A DNA stretch of 64,000 nt from positions 620,001 through 684,000 of the forward strand of contig NZ_AP019632.1 of assembly GCF_007035645.1 (NCBI RefSeq). Direction: 5' to 3'. Below are positions 31,625 through 41,778 of the stretch, piece after piece. The stretch comes from Enterobacter asburiae. GTDB taxonomy: Bacteria > Pseudomonadota > Gammaproteobacteria > Enterobacterales > Enterobacteriaceae. Positions within the stretch are counted from its first letter, which is position 1. Every line of letters starts with the position of its first letter. Both the position numbers and the translations under genes were made by a program. The notes beneath the pieces were generated by a model. It did no database searches, had not been told where the DNA came from, and saw only the letters and a program-made list of their open reading frames with translations.

Positions 31625-32788
31625 TTAGCGTGCCGCTTCGTAGATGCGACGGCTCACGTCGAGCGTAATATCGCCGTGCTCGCCCAGGTGGGTCATGCCG
31701 TGTTCTTCGAGTTTCGCCAGCAGGGCAGGGATGGAGCTGCCGTCCAGGCCGTAGCCGGACAGACGCGTTGGCACGCCCAGACCTTCAAAGAAGCTTCGGG
31801 TCGCTTCGATGGCGGCATCAATACGCGCATCGTCAGAACCCTCGGTGATGTTCCACACGCGTTCTGCGTACTGCAGCAGCTTGGCGCGCTTGGTATCCCG
31901 TTTTTCGTTCCACAGCGCAGGCAGCACAACGGCCAGCGTCTGAGCGTGGTCCAGACCGTGCATCGCCGTCAGCTCGTGGCCCAGCATATGGGTTGCCCAG
32001 TCCTGCGGCACGCCAGCCCCGATCAGGCCGTTCAGCGCCTGCGTTGCCGCCCACATGACGTTGGCACGAACGTCGTAGTTTTCCGGCTCTTTCAGCGCTT
32101 TCGGACCTTCTTCGACGAGCGTCAGCAGAATGCCTTCCGCGAATCGATCCTGAATTTTGGCATCTACCGGATACGTGACGTACTGCTCAACGGTATGAAC
32201 AAAGGCATCGACCACGCCGTTCGCCACCTGACGCGCAGGCAGGGTGTAGGTGTAAACCGGATCCAGGATCGCGAATACAGGCTGAACGTGTTCGTTCATA
32301 AAGGCCTGTTTGTCGCCGGTCGTTTTACGGGAGATCACCGCGCCCTTGTTGGATTCAGAACCGGTGGCCGGCAGGGTCAGCACGGAGCCCATCGGGATGG
32401 CGCTTTTAATGTCGCTGCCGCGGGTTTCCAGAATGTGCCACGGATCGATGCCGTCAGCGTAGTGCGCTGCCGCCGCGATGAATTTGGTGCCGTCCAGCAC
32501 GGAGCCGCCGCCGACGGCCAGCAGGAAGGTGATCTTCTCTTCGCGGGCGATTTTCACCGCGTTCATCAGCGTTTCGTAAGACGGGTTGGGCTCGATGCCG
32601 CCGAACTCACGCACGTTCAGACCGTCCAGGGCGCTGTAAACCTGATCCAGCACGCCGGTTTTTTTCACGCTGCCGCCACCGTAGGTGATCAGCACGCGGG
32701 CGTCAGTGGGGATCTGGGCGCGCAGTTCGGCGATAGCGTCTTTACCAAACAGAATGCGGGTTGGGGTGTGAAGATTAAAGTTGTTCAT
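31625..32788 (-). CDS. yqhD: NADPH-dependent alcohol/aldehyde reductase YqhD
   Basis: An iron-type (group III) alcohol dehydrogenase of 387 residues, which detoxifies short aldehydes such as acrolein, malondialdehyde and furfural. The nucleotide loop GGGSVLD and metal ligands in AFVHTVEQY, HMLGHELTAMHGLDHA are intact. It is divergent from its regulator gene yqhC and upstream of dkgA. The 105-nt gap before dkgA contains no gene. Confidence 0.96.
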   Translation of the reverse strand: MNNFNLHTPTRILFGKDAIAELRAQIPTDARVLITYGGGSVKKTGVLDQVYSALDGLNVREFGGIEPNPSYETLMNAVKIAREEKITFLLAVGGGSVLDGTKFIAAAAHYADGIDPWHILETRGSDIKSAIPMGSVLTLPATGSESNKGAVISRKTTGDKQAFMNEHVQPVFAILDPVYTYTLPARQVANGVVDAFVHTVEQYVTYPVDAKIQDRFAEGILLTLVEEGPKALKEPENYDVRANVMWAATQALNGLIGAGVPQDWATHMLGHELTAMHGLDHAQTLAVVLPALWNEKRDTKRAKLLQYAERVWNITEGSDDARIDAAIEATRSFFEGLGVPTRLSGYGLDGSSIPALLAKLEEHGMTHLGEHGDITLDVSRRIYEAAR

Positions 32789-32983
32789 TGCTCGTTCCCT
32801 TTAGTGGGTGAAAAACCGTGGTGGCGCAGAGGGCGACCTGATGCTGCACATTGTGGCCGTCCGGGGCTATCCTCTCAATGCACATTCCTGCCGATGTCTT
32901 GCCCATTTCTACAGAGCGCTGGAGAAAGCGCGGAAAACGACGCACACTGTCAACGTCGGAAACCGTACCCGGAGTAACGTACT

Positions 32984-33883
32984 ATGAACCGTGAAGCGAT
33001 CTGCCATCAGCTCACTGCGCAGATTAAAAGACTGATAGATAAAGAAAATGGTGTCAGCGATCTGCTTCCTGACATTCGCCTGCTCTACGGCACGCAGCCC
33101 GGGACGCGCACGCCGGTCATGTACCAGCCGGGCATCGTTTTTCTCTTCTCGGGCCATAAAATTGGCTATATCAACGAGCGCGTGTTCCGCTACGACACCA
33201 ATGAATATCTGCTCCTGACGGTACCTTTACCCTTCGAATGTGAAACCTTCGCGACAGAGGCCGTTCCGCTGGCCGGTATTCGCGTCAACGTCGATATTCT
33301 TCAGCTGCAGGAGCTGCTGATGGATATTGGCGAAGACGAATTCTTCCAGCCGTCTATGGCGTCGAGCGGGATTAACTCGGCGACGCTGTCGGAAGAGATC
33401 CTCTGCGCCATTGAGCGTCTGCTGGACGTGATGGAAAGGCCGCTGGACGCGCGTATTCTGGGCAAGCAGATCGTCCGCGAAATTCTCTACCACGTGCTGC
33501 TGGGCCCGGGCGGCGGGGCGTTACTGGCTCTGGTGAGCCGACAGACCCACTTCAGCCTGATAAGCCGCGTGCTCAAGCGTATCGAAAGCCAGTACACGGA
33601 AAACCTCAGCGTCGACCAGCTGGCGGCGGAAGCGAACATGAGCGTCTCGGCGTTTCACCATAACTTCAAGTCGGTAACCAGCACCTCGCCGCTGCAGTAC
33701 CTTAAAACCTACCGGCTGCATAAGGCGCGGATGCTGATGATCCACGACGGCATGAAGGCCAGCGCGGCGGCAATGCGGGTGGGTTACGAAAGCGCGTCGC
33801 AGTTCAGTCGGGAGTTTAAGCGCTATTTTGGCGTTACGCCGGGAGAAGATGCATCACGCATCCGAACCATGCAGGGAGCTTAA
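32984..33883 (+). CDS. yqhC: AraC-family regulator YqhC
   Basis: The activator of yqhD-dkgA in response to aldehydes. The 299-residue protein has an N-terminal AraC_N cupin-like domain and a C-terminal double HTH ([19 protein letters not shown], then [20 protein letters not shown]). It diverges from yqhD, with the control region at 32789-32983. It is somewhat shorter at the N-terminus than some E. coli annotations, and no better upstream start is seen. Confidence 0.94.
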   Translation: MNREAICHQLTAQIKRLIDKENGVSDLLPDIRLLYGTQPGTRTPVMYQPGIVFLFSGHKIGYINERVFRYDTNEYLLLTVPLPFECETFATEAVPLAGIRVNVDILQLQELLMDIGEDEFFQPSMASSGINSATLSEEILCAIERLLDVMERPLDARILGKQIVREILYHVLLGPGGGALLALVSRQTHFSLISRVLKRIESQYTENLSVDQLAAEANMSVSAFHHNFKSVTSTSPLQYLKTYRLHKARMLMIHDGMKASAAAMRVGYESASQFSREFKRYFGVTPGEDASRIRTMQGA

Positions 33884-33891
33884 GCTTTTTC

Positions 33892-33916
33892 CTCTCTCCC
33901 CTATGGGGAGAGGGGA
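33892..33916. repeat. Dispersed palindrome, short copy
   Basis: A CTCTCCCCTATGGGGAGAGG hairpin between the convergent yqhC and yghB genes, reduced to the core of the family seen at 2881. Confidence 0.65.
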
Positions 33917-34576
33917 TCACGCGCTGCAGTACTTCTTCTTAATCACCACCGCGATGGTTCCCACCAGGCCTGCCACCAGCAGGAACATCGGCAGCACCAT
34001 CAGGAAGGTCATCACCTGATCTTCATGGTGTTTCACAAAGGGGATCATATTCAGCGCATAGCCGAGCGTGGTGACCACACCCACCCACAGCAGAGCGCTC
34101 AGCCAGTTGAAGAACTGGAAGCGGCGGTTTGACAGACCGGAAATGCCCGCCATCGTTGGCAGAAGCGTGCGAACAAACGCGAGGAAACGCCCCGCCAGCA
34201 GGGCCAGCAGGCCATGCCTGTCGAACATGCAGGTCGCACGCTGATGATATTTATGCGGTAACTGCGCCAGCCAGCCTTTTACGACGCGGGTATTCCCAAG
34301 CCAGCGGCCCTGCAGATAGCTCAGCCAGCAGCCCAGGCTGGCTGCGGAGGTGAGAATAACCATTGTTGGCGTGAAGTCCATGACGCCTTTCCCGATTAAC
34401 GCCCCGGCAAGTAAAAGCAGGCTGTCACCGGGTAAAAACGAGGCTGGCAGTAATCCATTTTCCAGAAAAAGAGTTGCGAACATCACGAGGTAAACGATAC
34501 CAACGATGTGAGGATCCGCCAGCGCGGCAAAGTCGTGATGCCAAAGCGCCGCGATAATATCTTGAATAACAGCCAT
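33917..34576 (-). CDS. yghB: DedA-family membrane protein YghB
   Basis: A 219-residue inner-membrane DedA/VTT-domain protein; with its paralogue YqjA it supports cell division, Tat export and lipid (undecaprenyl phosphate or phospholipid) movement in E. coli. It has re-entrant-type hydrophobic segments, the acidic [10 protein letters not shown] motif and the basic motif [16 protein letters not shown], both needed for function in the family. It lies between convergent yqhC and the metC side. Confidence 0.95.
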   Translation of the reverse strand: MAVIQDIIAALWHHDFAALADPHIVGIVYLVMFATLFLENGLLPASFLPGDSLLLLAGALIGKGVMDFTPTMVILTSAASLGCWLSYLQGRWLGNTRVVKGWLAQLPHKYHQRATCMFDRHGLLALLAGRFLAFVRTLLPTMAGISGLSNRRFQFFNWLSALLWVGVVTTLGYALNMIPFVKHHEDQVMTFLMVLPMFLLVAGLVGTIAVVIKKKYCSA

Positions 34577-34719
34577 GGACTTTCCTGTGGAACAGCAGAT
34601 ATAGCGCTATTGTACTCCCTTATTCGCCCGTCGGGTTTGATCCCGGGCGCAACTCATGCAGACTTTTCTCATTGCCGTGTCCACAAAAGCGTCCAGAGAG
34701 TACATTTTCAGCCAGCACT

Positions 34720-35907
34720 CTACACGATACGCTCGAACCCTGCTGCTAAATCGGCAATCAGATCGTCAACATTTTCTAAACCGATATGCAGTCGAATCAG
34801 GGTACCGCTGAAGTCCACTTCACCGCCGGGACGCAGAGCCGCAACCTGTTCCGGCTGATTAGGCAGGATCAGGGATTCAAAACCGCCCCAGGAGTAGGCC
34901 ATGCTGAAGAGGGTAAAATTATCCAGATAGCTCGCCAGCTCGTCGTTATTCAGCCGCTTTTTCAGTACGAACGAGAACAAACCGCTGCTGCCCGTAAAAT
35001 CACGCTGCCAGAATTCGTGGCCTTTACTGCCCGGTAGCGCGGGATGATTCACGCGCTCAACCTGCGGATGCTGCGCCAGCCATTCGGCCACCTTCAGGCT
35101 GCTTTCATGGTGCTGACGAAGGCGAACGCCCAGCGTGCGGAGTCCGCGGCTGGTCATGTAGGCCGTATCTGCATCCACCATCTGGCCCATCAGGTAGGCA
35201 TTTTCACGCAGCTGATCCCAGCAGCGCGCGTTGGAAACCGCGGTGCCAATCATGCCGTCAGAGTGGCCTATCAGGTATTTCGTCGCCGCCTGAATCGAGA
35301 TATCAATGTCGAATTCCAGGGCTTTAAACAGCACGCCCGCCGCCCAGGTGTTGTCGATCATCACGATCGCCTCTGGGGCTTTGCTGCGCACGGCTTTCAC
35401 GATAGCAGGCACGTCGTGAACTTCCATGGTGAGCGATCCCGGAGATTCCAGGAACACAATGCGCGTGTTTGGCTGAATAAGTTCGGCAATGCCTTCGCCA
35501 ATCAGCGGGTCGAACCAGCCGGTCGTTACGCCGAGCTTGCTGAGGATTTTGGTGCAGAAGTCCTGGCTGGGCTCGTAGGCGGTGTTGGTCATCAGGATAT
35601 GGTCGCCCTGTTCCACAAACGCCAGAATGGTGTTGGCGACCGCCGCTGCCCCGCACGGGAACAGCGCGCAGCCTGCGCCGCCTTCCAGCTCGCACATCGC
35701 TTCCTGAAGAGAGAAATGGGTTAGCGTGCCGCGACGGCCATAAAACAGCCCGCCTTTCGCGCGGTTGCGCGTGGCAATTTTTTTCTCCTCAACGGTATCA
35801 AACACCAGCGAGGAGGCTCGTTGAATCACGCTGTTGACCGATCCCTGCGTATATTTTTTGCTGCGTCCTGCCTGTACCAGCGTGGTATCAAGATGCTTCT
35901 TTGTCAT
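34720..35907 (-). CDS. metC: Cystathionine beta-lyase
   Basis: MetC is a PLP enzyme that splits cystathionine into homocysteine, pyruvate and ammonia in methionine synthesis. The 395 residues equal E. coli MetC. The PLP lysine lies in [14 protein letters not shown], with MIDNTWAAG and YGRRGTLTH in the active site. The ATG at 35907 gives the family start MTKKHLDT; an open upstream extension is noncoding leader. Tandem MetJ boxes lie just upstream. Confidence 0.96.
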   Translation of the reverse strand: MTKKHLDTTLVQAGRSKKYTQGSVNSVIQRASSLVFDTVEEKKIATRNRAKGGLFYGRRGTLTHFSLQEAMCELEGGAGCALFPCGAAAVANTILAFVEQGDHILMTNTAYEPSQDFCTKILSKLGVTTGWFDPLIGEGIAELIQPNTRIVFLESPGSLTMEVHDVPAIVKAVRSKAPEAIVMIDNTWAAGVLFKALEFDIDISIQAATKYLIGHSDGMIGTAVSNARCWDQLRENAYLMGQMVDADTAYMTSRGLRTLGVRLRQHHESSLKVAEWLAQHPQVERVNHPALPGSKGHEFWQRDFTGSSGLFSFVLKKRLNNDELASYLDNFTLFSMAYSWGGFESLILPNQPEQVAALRPGGEVDFSGTLIRLHIGLENVDDLIADLAAGFERIV

Positions 35908-35927
35908 GTTCGCTAACCCTGTTTTTA

Positions 35928-35951
35928 TACGTCTGGACGTCCAGACTACCA
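35928..35951 (-). promoter_or_regulatory. Tandem MetJ operator (met boxes) of metC
   Basis: Three adjacent 8-mers, ATACGTCT, GGACGTCC and AGACTACC, match the met box AGACGTCT at 7, 6 and 5 of 8 positions. Tandem arrays of 2-5 such boxes are how MetJ-SAM represses methionine genes, and metC is a known target. Confidence 0.8.
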
Positions 35952-36081
35952 CGATTGGAAAAAACTGCACCCCGGGGCTTATCGAATAAGCAGAAAATAT
36001 TAGCAAAAATTTGCATAAGAAATTTTTACTGCGTAAGCGCAAGGAAAGTGAACGAAAATTACGGCACCATGCAAATACTAA

Positions 36082-36096
36082 TGAGAACTACTATCA
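36082..36096 (+). promoter_or_regulatory. Putative Fur box upstream of exbB
   Basis: TGAGAACTACTATCA matches the Fur palindrome at 11 of 14 positions and is 63 bp upstream of the exbB start. exbBD is Fur-repressed in E. coli. Confidence 0.7.
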
Positions 36097-36158
36097 ATTC
36101 GACGACGTTTTGATATTATTACGCTCAGATTTTGTGATTTGCGTCCTGGAGATACAGA

Positions 36159-36890
36159 GTGGGTAATAATTTGATGCAGACGGATCTCTCCGTTTGGGGC
36201 ATGTATCAGCATGCTGACATCGTGGTTAAGATTGTGATGATCGGCCTGATTCTGGCGTCCGTTGTCACCTGGGCTATCTTCTTCAGCAAAAGCGCCGAGC
36301 TGCTTTCGCAGAAGCGTCGCCTTAAGCGGGAACAGCTACAGCTGGCTGAAGCCCGCTCTCTGGATCAGGCTTCAGATATGACCTCATCCTTCCACGCGAA
36401 AAGCCTGACCACCCTGTTAGTGAACGAAGCGCAGAACGAGCTGGAACTCTCCGCTGGCAGTGAAGATAACGAAGGGATCAAAGAACGTACCGGTTTCCGC
36501 CTGGAGCGTCGCGTTGCGGCCGTTGGCCGAGACATGGGACGCGGCAATGGTTATCTGGCGACCATCGGCGCGATCTCACCGTTCATCGGTCTTTTCGGTA
36601 CGGTCTGGGGCATCATGAACAGCTTTATCGGTATCGCGCAGACCCAAACCACCAACCTGGCGGTCGTTGCGCCGGGTATCGCAGAAGCGCTGCTGGCGAC
36701 GGCAATCGGTCTGGTTGCCGCTATCCCGGCGGTGGTCATCTACAACATCTTCGCGCGTATGATTGGCAGCTACAAAGCCACGCTGGGTGACGTTGCCGCG
36801 CAGGTTCTGCTGCTGCAAAGCCGCGATCTCGACCTGAACGCCAGCTCGGTTAAGCCGGTGCACGCGGCGTCTAAACTGCGCGCAGGTTAA
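36159..36890 (+). CDS. exbB: TonB-system proton channel ExbB
   Basis: ExbB forms the pentameric inner-membrane channel that, with ExbD, powers TonB-dependent receptors such as the one at 11130. The 243-residue protein has one N-terminal and two C-terminal membrane segments with the conserved GLFGTVWGIMNSF and VAPGIAEALLATAIGLVAAI helices. Translation starts at GTG (protein start MGNNLMQ), as in E. coli, after a GGAG site. exbD follows after 4 nt. Confidence 0.96.
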   Translation: MGNNLMQTDLSVWGMYQHADIVVKIVMIGLILASVVTWAIFFSKSAELLSQKRRLKREQLQLAEARSLDQASDMTSSFHAKSLTTLLVNEAQNELELSAGSEDNEGIKERTGFRLERRVAAVGRDMGRGNGYLATIGAISPFIGLFGTVWGIMNSFIGIAQTQTTNLAVVAPGIAEALLATAIGLVAAIPAVVIYNIFARMIGSYKATLGDVAAQVLLLQSRDLDLNASSVKPVHAASKLRAG

Positions 36891-36894
36891 GAGT

Positions 36895-37320
36895 ATGGCG
36901 ATGCGTCTAAACGAAAATCTGGACGATAACGGCGAAATGCATGAAATCAACGTGACGCCGTTTATCGACGTCATGCTGGTTCTGCTGATTATCTTCATGG
37001 TGGCCGCCCCGCTGGCGACGGTGGATGTGAAGGTGAATCTGCCCGCCTCTTCCAGCCAGCCCCAGCCGCGCCCGGAGAAGCCTATCTACCTGTCGGTGAA
37101 GGCGGATAAATCCATGTTCCTCGGGAATGACCCGGTGACGGCCGACTCGGTCATCCCGGCGCTGGAGCAGCTTACGGGCGGTAAGAAAGACACCACGGTC
37201 TTCTTCCGTGCGGATAAAACCGTTGATTATGAAACCATGATGAAGGTAATGGACACGCTGCATCAGGCGGGTTACCTGAAGATTGGGCTGGTCGGCGAAG
37301 AGAAAGCGGCCTCGAAGTGA
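36895..37320 (+). CDS. exbD: TonB-system protein ExbD
   Basis: The 141-residue partner of ExbB, with one membrane helix and a periplasmic C-terminal domain. The essential proton-path Asp25 is present in NVTPFIDVMLVLLII. The length equals E. coli ExbD. It is coupled to exbB and followed by a hairpin terminator at about 37323-37350 (AGCTGGCGAAAGCCGGC then seven T). Confidence 0.96.
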   Translation: MAMRLNENLDDNGEMHEINVTPFIDVMLVLLIIFMVAAPLATVDVKVNLPASSSQPQPRPEKPIYLSVKADKSMFLGNDPVTADSVIPALEQLTGGKKDTTVFFRADKTVDYETMMKVMDTLHQAGYLKIGLVGEEKAASK

Positions 37321-37322
37321 TA

Positions 37323-37350
37323 AAGAAGCTGGCGAAAGCCGGCTTTTTTT
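37323..37350 (+). terminator. Terminator after exbD
   Basis: An imperfect stem AGCTGGC-GAAA-GCCGGCT followed by a run of T residues. It faces the end of the convergent gene at 37363. Confidence 0.8.
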
Positions 37351-37362
37351 ATGCCTGTCGGT

Positions 37363-37812
37363 TTATGCGTTTTTGCTATCCATCGGTGCGGTAGAGGGGG
37401 TTGCCAGCGCGTCCTCATCAAGCGCAACGCAGGTGACGTTTGAGGTGCGATACTCACCGTCGGACAGCTTGCGCGTCAGACGCAGGGTGGCGATTTCTCT
37501 GGCAAGGAGATATTGATAATTGGCCTCAAGACGTCCCAGAAGCTTCTCTTTCAGCTCGGGACGCTGCTCTATGATGGCGTTCATCACGGCACCGTAAATC
37601 TCTTCTTTGACCTGAAGCGGATAAATTTCACGGCGATTCTGCCATTTCAGACGAACCAGCGTCGCCGGGATCGATACCAGGTCTTGCGTAATACGCGTCA
37701 TCTCGTCATTTTTTGTGTTTCTCAGCGCGTCGAGATTTTGCTTTAAGATAAATTCATCACTTTTTTTATCTTCTAAAGTCAAATAAACGTCGTTGTTTTT
37801 AACTTCTTTCAC
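37363..37812 (-). CDS. Hypothetical protein (149 aa)
   Basis: I do not recognise this protein. It has 149 residues, is soluble and charged, with predicted helices at about 15-100 and no signal peptide or membrane span. It begins with GTG, 1 nt after the stop of the gene at 37814, with a GGGGAAG ribosome site inside that gene's end, so the two are translationally coupled. The base composition of the upstream half of the pair (37700-38220) is richer in A and T than the flanking core genes. A function cannot be assigned. Confidence 0.75.
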   Translation of the reverse strand: MKEVKNNDVYLTLEDKKSDEFILKQNLDALRNTKNDEMTRITQDLVSIPATLVRLKWQNRREIYPLQVKEEIYGAVMNAIIEQRPELKEKLLGRLEANYQYLLAREIATLRLTRKLSDGEYRTSNVTCVALDEDALATPSTAPMDSKNA

Positions 37813-37813
37813 G

Positions 37814-38218
37814 TTAATCTTCCCCCAGGCTATAAAAGATTGGGTTGTTTTTTTCGCGCGTAATTAAATTAAGCCAAATTTCATTGCCCGCTTCATTAAT
37901 TTCTTCGGTTTTCTCGGTCATTATTTGACTTAGTTTCTGGGCATCTATTTCACCCTCGGCCTGCAGGTCATTCAGCAGGTGGACAAAGGCTTCAATTTTT
38001 ATGGCGCGAAATAAGCGGTCTTTTATATGGCGATCGTGCTCTTCCAGCAACATATTTCGGGATTTGCCAGTTCGGGAAACACCAATTAATATATCGGGCT
38101 CGAAATCAGAGAGCTTTCTTTTCCCCTGAGTGAAACTGGCCTCTTTTTCTGCTTCCGTCGGTTGCTGTTCCACAGGCGTAATGTGGTACTTAGCCGGGAC
38201 GAGATAGTCGGGCAGCAT
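37814..38218 (-). CDS. Hypothetical protein (134 aa)
   Basis: I do not recognise this protein. The 134 residues are hydrophilic and mostly helical (about 55-120), with no signal peptide. It has a good AAAGGA ribosome site and is the first gene of a two-gene unit with the 149-residue protein. It diverges from the membrane-anchored protein gene at 38322 across 103 nt, so the three genes may share one control region. Confidence 0.75.
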   Translation of the reverse strand: MLPDYLVPAKYHITPVEQQPTEAEKEASFTQGKRKLSDFEPDILIGVSRTGKSRNMLLEEHDRHIKDRLFRAIKIEAFVHLLNDLQAEGEIDAQKLSQIMTEKTEEINEAGNEIWLNLITREKNNPIFYSLGED

Positions 38219-38321
38219 TTTTAATTTCCTTTATTTTCAACAGGGTGGGGTTGGTAAAGGCGTGAGATTCGTTGACAATATCATGAGGCAAATTTAAAAT
38301 CAAAAAAAATGGAGCCTACCC

Positions 38322-38825
38322 ATGAACAGCATCTTTTTTACGGTCATCACATTACTATTACTGACCGCTGGTGTGCTTTTATTGATGCAGGAGTTCAATA
38401 AAACGAAAGTGTCGAAAGACACCAGTGAACCCCCGCAACCTGAACTGATGACAAAAGAGGAAGGGGAAGACCATTTCTCTGTATTGATGAACTCCGTTAC
38501 GCCTGTCTGGTACTGGCGGGTGAACCACGAATATATCGACTTTTTACATGCGACAATTAAGCGCATGAAAATGTCGGAAATTAATGACACGCCTGGACTG
38601 TTTGAGGCACAGCGTCGCTGTAGCGATCTGAATTCAGCAGTCTATAAATATTATGACAATATTAAAAAGCGCTGTCTTAACGGCGAGAAGGTCTCTTATT
38701 CCGATCTGGACGTATTAAATTTGCGTCAGTGTTTTCGCGAGTTCAGCCTGGAAGCCTATCCTGAACTGGTGGCGCTTGTCTGGCCGGAGTACGCACGTCC
38801 CGAGGTTAACCCAGACAACGTCTGA
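38322..38825 (+). CDS. Hypothetical membrane-anchored protein
   Basis: I do not recognise this 167-residue protein. It has one N-terminal membrane helix (about 4-22, FFTVITLLLLTAGVLLLMQ) that is not followed by a clear cleavage site, then a Pro/Glu-rich linker and a soluble helical domain rich in Tyr and Trp (VTPVWYWRVNHEY). This suggests an anchored protein with the soluble part on one face of the inner membrane. It is divergent from the two genes at 37363-38218 and 81 nt from yqhA. Confidence 0.75.
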   Translation: MNSIFFTVITLLLLTAGVLLLMQEFNKTKVSKDTSEPPQPELMTKEEGEDHFSVLMNSVTPVWYWRVNHEYIDFLHATIKRMKMSEINDTPGLFEAQRRCSDLNSAVYKYYDNIKKRCLNGEKVSYSDLDVLNLRQCFREFSLEAYPELVALVWPEYARPEVNPDNV

Positions 38826-38867
38826 GTGACGTACCGTTGAGTTATTGCAAACAGTCAGCGCCGTTGA

Positions 38868-39395
<528 letters not shown>

Positions 39396-39403
39396 AGTAC
39401 ACC

Positions 39404-39508
39404 TTACCCCTCACCCTAACCCTCTCCCCAAAGGGGCGAGGGGACCGCTCGGTGCGGCCTTTCTCCCTCTCCCTGTGGGAGAGGGCCGGGGTGAGGGCAT
39501 CAGACAGC
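39404..39508. repeat. Two tandem dispersed palindromes
   Basis: One copy, CCTCACCCTAACCCTCTCCC with CAAAGGGGCGAGGGG, is followed by a second, CTCCCTCTCCCTGTGGGAGA with GGGTGAGGGCATCAGAC. Both belong to the family at 2881. The rest of the 345-nt gap to the chemoreceptor (39509-39740) holds its promoter and no gene. Confidence 0.75.
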
Positions 39509-39661
39509 ACTATTTATCCGACGACGCCTGCCACAGATTCAAAGCGCTTTCCCACTCTGCACTTATCACATCACAAATTGCATCACTAAGCGCGGGCCTA
39601 ATGATTAACGCCAGCTGTGTGACCAGTGAAGCCACGCTAATTAAAAATAATCACAAAACGT

Positions 39662-39688
39662 TATAATTTCCCTCTTTCCTGCCGATAA
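39662..39688 (+). promoter_or_regulatory. Sigma-28 (FliA) promoter of the chemoreceptor gene
   Basis: TATAATTT, an 11-nt spacer and GCCGATAA match the FliA consensus TAAAGTTT-N11-GCCGATAA: the -10 is perfect and the -35 matches 6 of 8. Flagellar class III control is standard for chemoreceptor genes. Confidence 0.85.
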
Positions 39689-39740
39689 CGAGAGTAGTAC
39701 TCGCCTCTGGGCGAACTCACCCTCACGGCAAGGAAGACTT

Positions 39741-41288
39741 ATGAATATGCTCCGTAATTTCACGATCCGTTTCGTCATGCTGACGATTCTCGGGATCTTT
39801 TGTTTAATGTGGGCGGGCGTTGGGTTGTACAGCACCTGGTCCCTTTCTCGCGTATCGGATGGCAATGAAGTCGATCGCCAGCTGGTTAAACAGATGACGG
39901 TACTCAGCCAGGGTAACGATCAATATTTCCGCTTTGTGACCCGTCTGAGCCGTGCGATGGAAGTCAAAGCCGCAGGCGGCACGCCGGATCTGTCCTCTGC
40001 CCAACAGGCGCTGGATAACATGGGCAAGAAACTGGCCGAGATGAAAGCGATCTCCCCAGGCCCGATGGACGAGCAGGTCTCTTCCCGGGTGATCGGCTCC
40101 TGGCAGGCGCTGCTCGAACAGGGCGTCACGCCGCAAATGCAGCAGGCGAAGCAGGGGGCTCTGGAGGGGTATCGCCAGCAGGCCAACAACGTCACGCCAC
40201 CGCTGAGCCGCGCGTTCGGTGCGGCCGCTGAGGCGTTCAACAATGCCGCCGCGAAGTCGCTCGACAGCACCCGCGTGGTGGTGGACGGCCTGACAAGCAT
40301 GACCCGCACGGTGATTATCGTCGCCACGATTATCGGCCTGCTGATCCTGCTCTTCACCGACCGTTACCTGGTGGCGATGCTGGTCAAACCGCTGGCTCGC
40401 ATTCGCCAGCAGTTCCGCCAGATTGCCCAGGGCGATCTCAGCCAGCCCATTGAGCCGTTCGGCCGCAACTGCGTGGGGCAGCTGGTGCCGCTGCTGAGCG
40501 CGATGCAGGACAGCCTGCGCGAAGCGGTCAGTACGATTCGCTCCGGCAGTGAAAATATCTGGCGCGGTGCGACGGAAATCTCCAGCGGTAACAACGACCT
40601 CTCTTCCCGTACCGAAGAGCAGGCGGCTGCGCTGGAAGAGACGGCAGCCAGCATGGAACAGCTGACCGCCACGGTGAAACTGAACGCGGAAAGCGCGCGT
40701 CAGGCCAGCCAGCTGGCTGATGTGGCCTCAACTACCGCCAGCCGCGGCGGCTCGCTGGTGGAAGAGGTGGTGACCACCATGAGCGGTATTTCGGAAAGCT
40801 CGAAGAAAATTGCTGAAATCACCAACGTGATCAACAGCATTGCCTTCCAGACCAATATTCTGGCACTCAATGCGGCGGTTGAAGCGGCGCGTGCCGGCGA
40901 ACAGGGGCGTGGTTTCGCGGTAGTGGCAGGTGAAGTTCGTAACCTGGCAAGCCGCAGCGCCAACGCGGCTAAAGAGATTGAGGGGCTGATTACCGATTCC
41001 GTTTCCCGCGTAGAGCAGGGGGCGCAGCTGGTGAGCGACACCGGCACCACCATGGATGCGATTTTGCGCGACGTGACGGAAGTGACGACCATCATGAAGC
41101 AAATCGCTTCCGCCTCTGAGGAGCAAAGCAAGGGTATTTCGCAGGTCGGGATTGCCATTACCCAGATGGATGGCGTGACCCAGCAAAACGCCTCGCTGGT
41201 TGAAGAGGTTTCTGCGGCAGCGGCGGCGCTGGAGCGCCAGACCGAAGAGCTTCAGCGCTCGGTGCAGAAGTTCCGCCTGACGGCATAA
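39741..41288 (+). CDS. Methyl-accepting chemotaxis protein
   Basis: A transmembrane chemoreceptor of 515 residues: TM1 about 9-31, a periplasmic four-helix-bundle ligand domain of Tar/Tsr type (about 32-190), TM2 about 191-211, HAMP (about 212-265), and a cytoplasmic signalling coiled coil with the conserved hairpin tip [20 protein letters not shown]. The methylation helices carry Glu/Gln pairs ([20 protein letters not shown]). It lacks the C-terminal NWETF-type tail that tethers CheR and CheB, so it is a low-abundance-type receptor. The ligand is not predictable. Confidence 0.95.
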   Translation: MNMLRNFTIRFVMLTILGIFCLMWAGVGLYSTWSLSRVSDGNEVDRQLVKQMTVLSQGNDQYFRFVTRLSRAMEVKAAGGTPDLSSAQQALDNMGKKLAEMKAISPGPMDEQVSSRVIGSWQALLEQGVTPQMQQAKQGALEGYRQQANNVTPPLSRAFGAAAEAFNNAAAKSLDSTRVVVDGLTSMTRTVIIVATIIGLLILLFTDRYLVAMLVKPLARIRQQFRQIAQGDLSQPIEPFGRNCVGQLVPLLSAMQDSLREAVSTIRSGSENIWRGATEISSGNNDLSSRTEEQAAALEETAASMEQLTATVKLNAESARQASQLADVASTTASRGGSLVEEVVTTMSGISESSKKIAEITNVINSIAFQTNILALNAAVEAARAGEQGRGFAVVAGEVRNLASRSANAAKEIEGLITDSVSRVEQGAQLVSDTGTTMDAILRDVTEVTTIMKQIASASEEQSKGISQVGIAITQMDGVTQQNASLVEEVSAAAAALERQTEELQRSVQKFRLTA

Positions 41289-41296
41289 CGCAACGT

Positions 41297-41326
41297 ACAA
41301 GGCCGCCTTGTGCGGCCTTGTATTAT
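41297..41326 (+). terminator. Terminator after the chemoreceptor gene
   Basis: A 10-bp stem ACAAGGCCGC/GCGGCCTTGT followed by ATTATT. Confidence 0.8.
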
Positions 41327-41414
41327 TAACGCCTTCCCCATTGAGCCCCTTCTGAAACTGCTATTCTATTGCTAACCCCCTGACGTTCTGGGCTCTCTTC
41401 TCCGAGGTGTTGCT

Positions 41415-41669
41415 ATGAACAGATCGTTATCTGTCATTCCTGTCCTTTCTTGCATTCTTCTGATGCTGTTCTCGGTTTCTGCCAGTGCGACCCAGCAGGC
41501 GCAGGAGCGGCGCGTGGCGCGTGATGTCAGGCAGGAAACCCGCGACGCGTCGCGGCAGGTGAAGCAGACCTGCGTGGCGAACAATAACCAGAGTAATCAC
41601 GACTGCCGTCAGGACAAGCGTCAGATGAAACAGTCCGGAAGACAAAAAGCGCGGGACATTAAGTATTAA
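41415..41669 (+). CDS. Small secreted basic protein, hypothetical
   Basis: I do not recognise a named family. The 84-residue precursor has a signal peptide (hydrophobic core SVIPVLSCILLMLFSVSASA, cleavage after SASA). The mature part is very basic and Arg/Gln/Asp-rich (RRVARDVRQETRDASRQVKQ) with two cysteines, so it should be periplasmic. An ATG follows a CGAGGTGTTGCT ribosome site. It stands alone between a terminator and a convergent gene. Confidence 0.8.
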   Translation: MNRSLSVIPVLSCILLMLFSVSASATQQAQERRVARDVRQETRDASRQVKQTCVANNNQSNHDCRQDKRQMKQSGRQKARDIKY

Positions 41670-41778
41670 TGCGGTTAACGGAAACTATCCAGGGATGAGA
41701 AACGAACAATAAACGAAAAGCATCATCGGGGATGTGATTCATGCCGGGCAAACGCAGAGCGCTGCCCGGCTGTATTTA

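Noticed and set aside
31508..32977. A 489-codon open frame antisense to yqhD
   Set aside because: yqhD is fully conserved on the minus strand; the antisense product has no family features.
37363..38218. Toxin-antitoxin pair
   Set aside because: Both proteins are longer than typical TA components and neither shows a recognisable toxin or DNA-binding antitoxin motif.
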